From NCBI GenBank assembly GCA_016169945.1, contig JADLSH010000393.1:9833501-9897500 (forward strand): 64,000 bases of DNA, in the 5' to 3' direction. Numbering within the stretch: position 1 is the stretch's first letter; the number at the start of each line of letters is the position of its first letter. Made by a program: the position numbers and the translations under genes. Source of the stretch: Trachythela sp. YZ-2020. Lineage: Eukaryota; Cnidaria; Anthozoa; Malacalcyonacea; Clavulariidae. Below, in pieces: positions 47,394 to 58,300 of this stretch. The notes under the pieces were generated by a model. It was given only the letters and a program-made list of their open reading frames with translations, searched no databases and had not been told where the DNA came from.

Positions 47394-47960
47394 ATGGAGA
47401 AAGAAGGAAGAGCTAAGAAATTTTCCCCCAGCAGAGAGAGGAATTTGTCACATGATTTACCCCTTGATCTCAACTTATTGCATCTACCGCAGCAACATTC
47501 AAAAAATCACGAACAAACGAATAATCCTCGTGTGGCTATTAACGATTCACCACCATTTTCTCAACGAAACAAACCAATAAAGAACAGTGAATCAACGAAA
47601 TTGGGGTATTCCAAATCATGCGAAGTTCCATCTTTATTGTCAAATGAGTCACGGATGAGCAAAGAGAAAGCAAGACGGACTGTCAGTGCTCCAGATACGT
47701 TAGATCTTCCAATGTATGGCTTTGAGAGATTCAGTTTTGAAAGACCTATATACGAACATAGTAATACAACATTTTATGATAATATCACGGAAGAACATGA
47801 TGTTATTGATGACAATTTACACTTGGGTTTCAAACTACCTGCTATACGCATCCATTCTCACAAACACGGACTACATAATAAAAATAAGTCGACTCCATCA
47901 ACAGCTGAAGTAGACTTTCGTCTTCCATATTTAAAAAATCAAAAGTTTCATCGTTATTAG
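47394..47960 (+). CDS. Uncharacterised 188-residue protein, apparently intronless
   Basis: I do not recognise this protein. The ORF opens at ACATGG (ATG 47394) and ends in TAG at 47958-47960. The product is hydrophilic and low in predicted structure, rich in Ser, Asn, His, Lys and Arg. It has no signal peptide, membrane segment or cysteine pattern. Notable stretches are RRTVSAPDTLDLPMYGFERF (about 102-121), an acidic patch EEHDVIDDN (about 140) and LGFKLPAIRIHSHKH. RRTVSAPD looks like a basophilic-kinase site, which is inference. An AATAAA signal follows at 48103, about 145 bp past the stop, which supports a real transcription unit. It is flanked by two BEL/Pao elements but has no similarity to them. 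Confidence 0.6.
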   Translation: MEKEGRAKKFSPSRERNLSHDLPLDLNLLHLPQQHSKNHEQTNNPRVAINDSPPFSQRNKPIKNSESTKLGYSKSCEVPSLLSNESRMSKEKARRTVSAPDTLDLPMYGFERFSFERPIYEHSNTTFYDNITEEHDVIDDNLHLGFKLPAIRIHSHKHGLHNKNKSTPSTAEVDFRLPYLKNQKFHRY

Positions 47961-48102
47961 GAAAGGTCCGTGGAGTTCAAGTCCAGTTGTGACGTGTACT
48001 GTAGTAGCCAGCTGTAGTCGGCAGGCATGTGAAGAAACGATCCATCATAATTCATAAACATAGTATTTTGTGTAAAACATACAGTTATTGTCATATTGAA
48101 AA

Positions 48103-48108
48103 AATAAA
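48103..48108 (+). terminator. Poly(A) signal AATAAA
   Basis: A canonical hexamer about 145 bp downstream of the stop of the 47394 gene. Confidence 0.5.
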
Positions 48109-48119
48109 ATAAGAAACTC

Positions 48120-49459
48120 GGAATAATTCGTTTTTAATTTCATTGGTGGCCATGGTGGGTGGCCAACTCATCCCGCATGAGTAATGATTAAACAATATTG
48201 TCGAAACGTTGAAATAAAAAACTGAGCTTTTTCGTCGTTACTGTTGTCTGTATGGATATTCCCATTAATGTAATAATGACATTGTATTCTATTTTATTTT
48301 GCTGAAATATATACTTAGGGCCAAGCCGTAACCTCAAATGCACAAACATCCACTCGTGCAGTTTGTTGCTGATTCTGTGCATTACTCTAAACTCCATAAA
48401 TCATAACGTTTTACGACAACCGGCAGTCGTTTCTGCTCAACGAGTCTCAATTTTCCTATAAGGCTATATATTTCAATTTTCCAAAAACATTGATCGTTGT
48501 CGCCACATGCTACAAAGTATCAGTATTTTTCCGAGCAAGATGTCCATAATTGCATAAAATGTAGAACGTTAGGGAATATATTTTGTTAATTAGGCTGACG
48601 TGCAGGTTAAACCTATGGCGGAAAACATTGAGCTAAAGTTTTATGATTTCTAGTCATGCAAATTATTGCAGATGTTGAAAAACATAGCCAAATCATTGAA
48701 TAATATATAGTTAGTAGGAAAACTGTTTTCATTGCAACATCATGTTCATAGCTGTTAGACCGATAAAACACGTCGTGAAACATGATCCGAAACATGCCAT
48801 GGGAACGACGTCTAGTCGTCTACTCTTCCACATATACACAGGCGTTTTCCATAGATGTTTGTCTCTCACTACACCGCCCGCGCGTTCTCTTTCTATTTTT
48901 TCGCTGAGCAAAACCCGTAAGCAAGAAATAAACAAGCTCTGCTATTTTAGAGTGGAATTATTACATATGCGTTACCATAGCAACTGACTAGGTGTTACTA
49001 AAACTGAAACAATTTGAAAGAAAACATAAAAAAATACCTGCTATATACAAATTGATTTTTTTGAAAACCCAATTGAGTCACGTTTATCCAATACCTATGC
49101 CTATGAAGTATGATCGAACAAAGCTGCCATATAATGAACGTCTTTATCCAAATTCCAAAGTCCTAGCCAGTTGTTAATTTTTTCAAAGAAGAAGGAAATA
49201 ATGATAATTTCACATTGTATGACAAAATTACGCTTTGCTTTTGTGCGGTTGTCCTCACTATACTAACTATAGCAATCATGAACGTGTCCTTTTTTCTGCT
49301 TAATAACAAACAAAACCTACCATTCTGAAGGTATATAGCTGAAGAAATTGCCAACAAAAAAGATTCTACAGAATCCATTCTCATGAGATAGCAATTTTGC
49401 TTGAATATATTATTGAATTTTATATTTTTGCTCTATTGTACAGGAAATAAAGATATATG
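48120..49459. other. 1.3 kb without recognised gene
   Basis: Unique AT-rich sequence; open frames are short and without recognisable motifs. Confidence 0.4.
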
Positions 49460-49464
49460 CCATG

Positions 49465-49507
49465 TGTTGGAGATTGCCAATATAATGTTAATAATTAACA
49501 TTTATTG
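49465..49507 (+). repeat. 5' LTR remnant of the second BEL/Pao element
   Basis: The first 43 bp (TGTTGGAGATTGCCAATATA onwards) match the start of the 3' LTR with two differences. After that the sequences differ completely. Confidence 0.7.
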
Positions 49508-52500
49508 CTGCGGTAGCGAACGAGCGGACGCAGCAGATCTAATTTGTATATATATATATATATATATATGGGGATTTTTATCTCAAAACAAGCGCATGTA
49601 ATTGTGGTCATGCGCAGTTGGTGCTGCGCAGTACACCAATTTTGCCCAGTAATAGAACACTGCCAGTCTGCCACGTAAGCAAATGTGCATATTTCGTACA
49701 ACTTCTGTAGCGTGATCTTCGAAATATATACACTTGCGCGAAATAGAAAGGCTAAAAATTCAAATATAAGTAGAGAAGAATCCTATTATTTTAAAATAAT
49801 AAATCGTGATATAGCTCGAACAAGAGCAAGAACCCGTGTTTGTGTGATTTGTGAAATAATATATTATATATAAATCTCGAATATAATATGGATAAACTAC
49901 TAAAAGATCTCGCGAGTAAAATCAAAGCCCTGAGATTCAGGCAAGGAAAAACCGAAGAAGTGATGGCTAAACAAGACCGTCAAGCCTCTGAACGCCAGCG
50001 AGAATCTATCGTGAATGTCGCCACAGCGATAAACAGTCTTAAAGAGACAATAGAAGAGAATAAATTTTTAAAGGGCGAGAGCGAAAAAGACGTCGCAGAA
50101 TGGGCCAAAGAATACGAAAACGAACTGGCTATAGCTGACAAAAATGTACGAACATTGGCTCAACAAATTAAAGAAATCGATCTCCGAGAGCAAGATGAAA
50201 AGACAGCTCAAAAAGCGGAGGGGATAATCGAGAAAACCGAACAGTCGAGCGTGGGAAGATAATTCTACATCCCCCACAAAGCAGTTATTCGACCTGATGC
50301 AGAATCTACAAAACTCCGAGTCGTCTATGACGCTTCTGCAAAAGCACATAACGGTGTTCCATCACTGAATGAATGTCTACATCCGGGACCTAACTTGCAG
50401 AATAAATTGTGGGACGTATTAGTAAGAGGATGCTTCCATCCAGTGGCTGTGGGGGGTGACTTGCAAAAAGCCTTCTTGCAAGTTCGTATTCGAGATAACG
50501 GCCGAGATGCACTTCGCTTTCATTGGCGTAAAGATCAGCGCAATCAGAACTAGAGACCTTGCGATTTACCAGGGCTCTTTTCGGGCTTGTGTCATCTCCC
50601 TTTTTGCTTGGGGGAGTCGTTGATTCACACCTGAGCAACTGGGAAGAAAGAGCTTCGTGAAGAGTTATACGTCGATGATTTGATATCGGGGTCAACATCA
50701 GTATCGAAGGGGAAAGAGAATAAAGAGAAAGCAACAAGTATTTTCGAGGATGCCTGTTTCAAGCTGCACAAATGGCACTCGATCGAACGAGCGTGAATTA
50801 GAAACAGTCCAGTTTGAAGACGGAGATCTTACCTATGCAAAACAGCAATTAGGGACACCAGAAGGGGGAGACTGTAGTTTACTCGGTCTTACATGGAATA
50901 AAGAACGAGATACAGTGGGAGCTACAATGCCTTCTGATAAGACGGTGTTTACCAAACGGGGCATTTTGGCAAAGCTCGCCAAGGTATATGACCCCTTGGG
51001 CTTCGTATCTCCTTTAACACTCACAGGTAAACTTATCTACCGTGCGGCATGCGACACTAAGAATGCCTGGGACACACCACTTCCAGATGCCCTCGCAAGG
51101 TTGTGGAACAAGTGGGACGGTGAATCCCCAGCACAAGTAGAAACTCGGAGATCTTTGGCGGTTTATCAAGAACCAATCGAAGCCATCCAACTGCATGCAT
51201 TTGAAGATGCAAGCGGCAACGGGGTTGCGGCGTGTGTTTATGCCGTAGTTGAGCAAGTGTCGGGGACCAACCAAGGCCTGGTCGCGGCGAGATCAAGACT
51301 ACCAGGGTTAACGCACATGGCAGTCAACCTGGCCTCAAACGCAAAGAAAGCATTGATCGGATTTCCTGTGACAAGAGTTCAATGTTGGTCGAACAGCTCG
51401 GTAGTGTTGCATTGGATTACAGGAAACGGCGAGTACAAACAATTCGTAGCCAACCGGATTAACAAGATCAACGAGTCGTATGGCGACACGTACTCCCAGG
51501 TTTTAACCCTGCTGACCTTGCAAGTAGGGGATGCCAAGTAGACAATGCAAAGTTGTGGTGGTATGGTCCAGAATAGCTTTCTAACACAGAACTCTGCCCA
51601 GAAGACATAGTGACAGGGCTAACAACTGAGAGCAACACCGAAGCCAAAGTAGTAAAACAAGTATTCGCAGTTGCTGTTAACGAAGAGAATGATATCGACA
51701 ACGTATTGCAGAAATTTCCTTTACAGAAAGCTGTAAGAGTGTGTGCTTGGATCCGAAGATTTGCCCACAACTCGCTCGATAGGCGAGGAACAGAACGCAC
51801 CAAGGGACCACTAACGACGGACGAAACTGAACGCCAAAGACAGTTTTGGATCAAACAAGCTCAAGAAAACTGTGATCTCGAACAAGACCGTGTGGCGCTG
51901 AATTTATACAATCTGGCAATGATGGCGTGCTGGAATGTCGTGGTCAGATACAAGGAGAGTATCCAATTTACCTTCCTGACACTCACCTGTTTACCCACAA
52001 AGTCGTTGAAGAAGCACACCTCGTTACGCTACATGGTGGAGTCGGGCTAACAATGACCAAAGTTCGCAGTCGTTACTGGGTACCAAGACTAAGAAGACTG
52101 GTGAGAAAATTACGCAAGTGTTGTCATGGGTGTAAGAGATTTACAGCAACTGCTTATGCAACACCACCACCAGGGATCTTGCCAATAACACGAACTCAAG
52201 GAATAACCCCCTACCAAGTAATTGGAGTGGACTATGCCGGTCCTCTGCAATATCGAGTATCCAAGCAAAAGGAAGGGAAGGCGTATGTACTGCTCTATTC
52301 ATGCAGTTTGACCAGAGGAATTTACATGGAACTTTTGCCTGCGTTAGAAACGACAGATTTCCTTCGAAGCCTGAAACGCTTCATTGCACGAAGAGGAATC
52401 TACTCTGACAACGGGGGAACTTTTATCGGAGCCGCAAAGTGGATAAGAGCCATAGCGAAAGATTGCAAGATTACCTGTCGATTTATCAGATAAGATGGCA

Positions 52501-53371
52501 GTTCAACCTAAGTCGCCCCTATGGTGTGGCGGGAAATTTGAACGGATGATTGGACTCGTGAAAGCGGCATTAACCAAGACCATTGGAAATGGTTTTCTTC
52601 AATGGAACAAGTTGGAGGAAGTGTTACTTGACGTCGAGGTGGCATTAAATAACCGTCCATTATCTTACGTGGAGGATGACTTGCAGTTCCCCGTGTTAAC
52701 ACCTAATTCGATGTTGTTTCTAAACAGTAATATCCTACCCGAATTGCAGCTACATAATATCGAGGACGGTGACCTTCGAAAACGAGCGAAACACTTGACG
52801 AAATGTAAAGAAGCGGTATGGAGACGGTGGACCCAAGAATATTTGAGAAGCCTTCGTGAAAGACACCGTTCGGAAGCAGAACATCGTGGAGCAGTGCCAG
52901 CGGTAGGAGATGTAGTGATTATTGCAACAGATGAGAAAAAGCGTGGACGATGGCCGTAGGAATTGTCGAAGAATTGATTGAGGGAAAGATGGTAAAATCA
53001 GGGGAGCCAAAGTACGCACAGAAAAGTCACAAATTGAACGTGCCGTGCAGCATCTTTACCCACTAGAGCTCTCATGTGACAAGAAAGAACCAGTTCCAGC
53101 AACCCTCAACCCAGAAGCAGAGACATTTAGACCGAAACGGGATGCTGCAGTAGCGGCCCAATTGCGTGTCGAGGAGATAGCGGAGGATGAACAATAGACT
53201 TATCTTCAAGTGAACATTTGAATACTGAACATTTGAATACTGAACTGTGAACAGTCAGAACAATTTAGGGTATATTGATGTTAACATTTTAGTTCTGTTG
53301 TGTCATTGGTCAATCTCCAGTTGTATCGAAGGGCAACATTTATCTCAGATTATAGATAAATGAGGGGAGGG

Positions 53372-53573
53372 TGTTGGAGATTGCCAATATACTGTTAATA
53401 ATTAAAATTTATAAATTAATATACATGCGGAATAGCTAAGTGTCAATAAAAAATCGCATGCGGTCGAAACTTTTTCGTGGGAGTTGTGAGAAGAGCAAGC
53501 TTTATACTGTAATAAACGTTTATAATCAACTATTTTGTGAGTGTTGTTGACATTTGCGAGGCTATTCACGACA
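53372..53573 (+). repeat. 3' LTR of the second BEL/Pao element
   Basis: 202 bp, TGTTGGAG...CACGACA, preceded by the purine tract GAGGGGAGGG and followed by the CCATG duplication. Confidence 0.85.
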
Positions 53574-53578
53574 CCATG

Positions 53579-55362
53579 TTTCGTTACGATACGGCTGAAG
53601 TGGAAAACATGCTCAAGAGAGGTTCTCATTGTTTTAAATATAATTTTGTTCTATTATTAGCGGGTGAAGATATTTTGACTTGAGACCCGGAAACATGGCT
53701 CCGCTTGGCCGGGACAAATGCAGATGGGATGATTTTGATGTCTGGAAATAGACCCGTTACTGTTTGTATGATTCATGCAGATACATTGTTTGATTTGTAT
53801 CTAAGGTTTCTGCATGTACATCAGTATAATTGGAAACAAAATGAGTTTTGCTGTATAAATACACAGCCATACGGCCAATAAAACATTTCAATAACCTTAG
53901 ACGTGTAGACGCCGTTTGTGTATTCCTTTTTGGCTAACCCTAGTGACGTTCCTCAATAACACTAAATCATCCCGCGCTTTCAATTGCGTACCAGCAAAGT
54001 GGGACCATGTAAACATATTAAACATGCAGCTTCTAAAACAATCTGCAGCTTGAACTAATATTAAGAAGTTAAATAATTTAATAACTCCCCTTACGAATCA
54101 AATGGTTTATACTTTGCATGTCGTATTTGTACTTCGACATTATCCTGGGAGATAAATTAAGTAACCCGCAATAATAAAGATTGATTCGACCTGGCCTGGT
54201 TGGGTCTGTGGAGAATTTCTTAATACTTAATGTAAGCTGCATCATCCATTTCTACTACCTAATTCCTTTTTGGTTTTCTCATCATCATCACCATCGCCAT
54301 TTTTACCTTTAGGGAAGAAGACGAAGCCAGAATGAGGAAAAGAAAAACCAAATGGCTGTAGTTCAATTTGAAATAGTCTTATTTCGTGACGATATAGTAG
54401 TATCTCTAAAATACACAATATGTTCATATTGGAATATTCTGTTGTTTTTTAGTTAAAATATTTGCTACAGCTTAGCATGCCATTTACCATCGTTTGCATC
54501 TAAGGATGAACAATCTCAGACCCGAACATTCTGATATGAGAAACTTCAATGGTTGTAACGAACATTTGAAGGCTTCAATTAGCTAAGCTTCAACCTGAGA
54601 CTATACTTGATTGGCTGATCATGTAAAAACCTGGCAAATGCTTCTGCAAACATGAATGCTTCACGTGAGCAATAGGGAATGCTTTCATCTGCAAACGTTC
54701 ATCCTTATAGACACAAACAACGGTACTAACTATAACTTAAAAACACGATTGACTGTACATTGAATGTAGTATCTCAAAGTTTTCAATGAAAGTTTCTTAT
54801 AGGTCCTGTTGTAAACTTTTAGGAAAATAGTTGAAATATTTTGTGTTTCAATACTTGTCTTTGTTTCACTCTCGCCATCGCGAAGACGAGCTGGGTAAGG
54901 ATAAGCGGTTGCGCAAGTCAAATGACACAACGATAAATAGAACCAGACGCAGTACTGAAATGCGGTACCCCGTCTAGTCTAGCACAAGAGTAAATAATCA
55001 TTCTCCATCAGTGTATGTGTGTATTTAACTAAACATCACAGCATCGCTTCGTAAGTTCGCCTCAAACATCAATACTTCGTCTTTATATGCTTCTAGTAAG
55101 TTAGGGCGCCGCAATTATCGAGAATGTCTGAATACTGGCAACATTTTAACTACTGGGAACTTGCGGAAGTTTTCAATTAGTTTGTTCGTGGCCGAGTAGT
55201 TAGGGCGTGCGCCTACGACAGCTTAAGATTCCGAACGAACAAACGAACTCACAGCCAGAAAATAAAGCTGTGCCAACCTTGCAGGGGCACCGCAATAGGA
55301 GGAGTCCAATATATTCAGTAAAACCGTGGTTTTAAAATATGTATCATTCATGAACCTTGCGG
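53579..55362. other. 1.8 kb without recognised gene
   Basis: At 53850-53885 GTATAAATACA is followed closely by CCAATAAAACA, an LTR-like promoter and poly(A) combination, but no LTR ends could be defined. At about 55188-55250 GTGGCCGAGTAGTTAGGGC resembles a Leu/Ser tRNA A box and could be a SINE head; the B box is poor. The rest is unique. Confidence 0.35.
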
Positions 55363-58300
55363 TTACGCGGTTGTTGCAGAAACATTATTTGCAGAGAAAA
55401 AAATTCCCGCGAAAATGCCGGTACTAAGTAAAAATGCGACAAATAAAGCAGTTCTCATTGTTTTATCAGACTGATGAAGTATATCATTTCTTTCATCTTT
55501 TTCATCTGAATAATCATTTCGCATTTCATTGTTCATATCTTGTTTTATTTTATCACTGAATTGATTGGCTTGGTTTCTGATTGTTTCCCAAGATGATCCC
55601 TCAAAGTTGCCTAGAATGTAAGGAATGTCATTTTACAACAAGCGTGTTTTACTGATATAACTTTCTCAAACGTAACTCTTAGATTAATTGATTCCACTCG
55701 ATTTAACGACTTTTGTTTAAACCATGTTAGAAATATTTGACTGACCGAATACGAATTAGCATAATGTTTCGTAGCAGGTCAATCCGCTATAATACAAGCA
55801 CGGCAGCATCCACTGCAAGCTGGATTTCACCGCAATCAATTTCGATCATCAATGCGTATGATCGAATTACTAAAGATTGACGCGAATCGTATAGAAGTGG
55901 TTTAAAAACCACAGTCCAAAATACTTATATATTTGTATAATATATATTTTAAAGTTGCTTCTTGTGTCCTTTTTTTAAAGAGTTTTTTCGTCCGCAACGG
56001 ATCATGATAGAATCGACATGACACTAATCTTGTGCTGGTGACTTACTCCATACTACTTTAATACTTAATGATCTATGTATTTTTGACGGACAGGAATCTT
56101 ACCTTTAGTTTTGTTGTTTTCATTTACTCCATTCACTGTTCCTTGCAAATCTTCATCCAGCTCTGCTAAGGCAGTGACCAGTGCTCTTTGTTTCTCTGTC
56201 AAATATCTAAATTTAAACATTTGAAGTTTTTACTGATAATTAAATTGATAACCTTAAACGTAGGACGCTTCTACTAAACGTAGGAAACTCTTCTACTAAA
56301 CCATAGATTAAACGCTTCTATTATAAACTTCCTTTTATGGATAGAACGCCATTGTTTTTTGCTGCACAATTTGTAGTTGTACATTGCCCAAACTACATGA
56401 GCATGCAAGTGGAGTGCGAAAACGCCATAAAATGGAAAGGCAAGTTTATACATTCAAATAATATGTACTCAATAGTACTTAATCTCCTCGGCGAAACTGC
56501 TTGCAAGGCCGAAGGCCTTGATGGGCGAGGGTGGTAATCTCCGATGGGTTATTACTTATTTGACCCTAACAAGCTGAACATCCCCGTTGCCTCCTCGCCT
56601 TGGCACCCCTGACATGCATGATGGTTGATGGCCTTTAGTACTAACTAGGTCATCAGTAGATCAAAATTGGGTATTTCTAACCTAATGACCATATTGCAAC
56701 GGATCAATCTCCTGTATTGAAAAGGATCAATCTCCCGAGTTAAGGGCGAGGGGCTTGCGTTGATACATTTCTATAGTATCCAACATTTGATTTTCTTAAG
56801 CATGACCATCTAGAAAATCCTGCAACTACATAGAAAATACAGGCTACAAATATCGTTTATCTCTTAAGAAGGACAAAATATGAAAAAAAGTTACCTGGGA
56901 ATATTTATTGAAAAGTGTACAATATGATCTCCTCTACCAATGCTGTTCAGTCGAGGAATTCCTTTTCCAGAAAGTCGAACTTTCTGATGCGATTGTGTGC
57001 CTGCTGGAATCTAAATAATAGTTTCAAGTAAGTATAAGATTTGACTAACGATTATCGAGAACGATAATAAAATGCATAAGATCAGCATATAACAAAATTA
57101 GAAGATATAATATAAAACTCCAAGTACAAGCCATAATGAATATTCGTAAGCATTCTTGATTGACAACATAATATATACACGTATTGCATAATAGTACAAT
57201 ATAAAAATAAGATGCGTTGTAAACTATTCTTCTTAAAATCACTTTGTGTTAAAGCATTCAAGAATTCACCGACCTATAGCGTGCATGGGAGCCTTCTTCC
57301 GATGTCTGCAGCAAATTGAAACATCCATATACATGTATTAAGTACCTTAACATCGACATCACCATCCATATATATGTATTAAGTACCTTAACATCGACAT
57401 CGCCATCCATATATGTGTATTAAGTACCTTAACATCGACATCGCCATCCATATATATGTATTAAGTACCTTAACATCGACATCACCATGTAATCCTGGCA
57501 CTCTTACAGAACCTCCTAAAATTGCCTTTTGAAGAACATATCATGTCAGCTATAGAGATACTCATTTGGTACTTACATTTGTCTACAGTCCTTGAAACTC
57601 CCGAAATTTCAGCGATAATTCTCAATCTAGGTCGGCAAATATTTTCAAAACAAATAGACAATATCCAAATGAAAATTTAATTTGCTTGCTGCAAATACGC
57701 GTATTATAAACAGCAATTAATTGCAATAGCAAACAAAACAACTAACAAAATGTATGAACTCCAATCGAACAGTGCATATACATATAGCATGACCATGAGC
57801 AAGCAAATTCCATTGACAACCAATGACAAGATCGTGAGCACGAAAATATGTATTTGCTTGTGCATAAACATGTCAATTTGATACTCGCAAAGCGTATTTT
57901 GACTACGCAAGCTTAAATGATCAAAACCTGATAATTAAAACATCATAGTTGAAAATGCGTATGTGAAAGATGCGTTCGCGGAAAAAATGCCGAATCTACA
58001 CATATCGCTTTGCAGGTCGGCATTTAGGTCGGCATTGCCGAATGCCGACCTGAGTTTCAAGGACTGTGTCTATGAGCACTATATACAATACTGGCAAAAA
58101 TTATCCTGGACATCGCGTGCCTAAATATCTATACATGCTAAACCGACCATTTCCTTAAAAAAAAACAATGGCGCCTCTCCCCTCCTCTCTTTCAATGTTG
58201 AACAGCATATACAAATTGGTTTAGGTAATGCTTTGTCCTTGCGCATTGACCGGCTTAGGCAGGATTAGGCGCGAGTGACCTTTAATAGCCCTGCCAGAGC

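Larger units (their letters stand above)
49465..53573 (+). mobile_element. Second BEL/Pao LTR retrotransposon, internally deleted, TSD CCATG
   Basis: CCATG is duplicated at 49460-49464 and 53574-53578. A coiled-coil-rich gag N terminus (49888-50262) runs straight into RT at about 50265 (KLRVVYDASAK, then YVDDL near 50668), so most of gag and the protease are gone. Then come the GLTWN connection and RNase H region (50750-51540; YDPLGFVSPLT, HAFEDASGNG), integrase zinc-binding domain (about 51970-52140, H-H-C-C spacing), catalytic core (about 52200-52530; GVDYAGPL, then SDNGGTF) and the DUF5641 tail to a stop near 53197. Several stops and frameshifts interrupt it. It is of a different lineage from the element at 38581. 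Confidence 0.92.

Noticed and set aside
50390..50737. Minus-strand ORF of 115 codons
   Set aside because: It is the antisense shadow of the RT region of the second BEL/Pao element.
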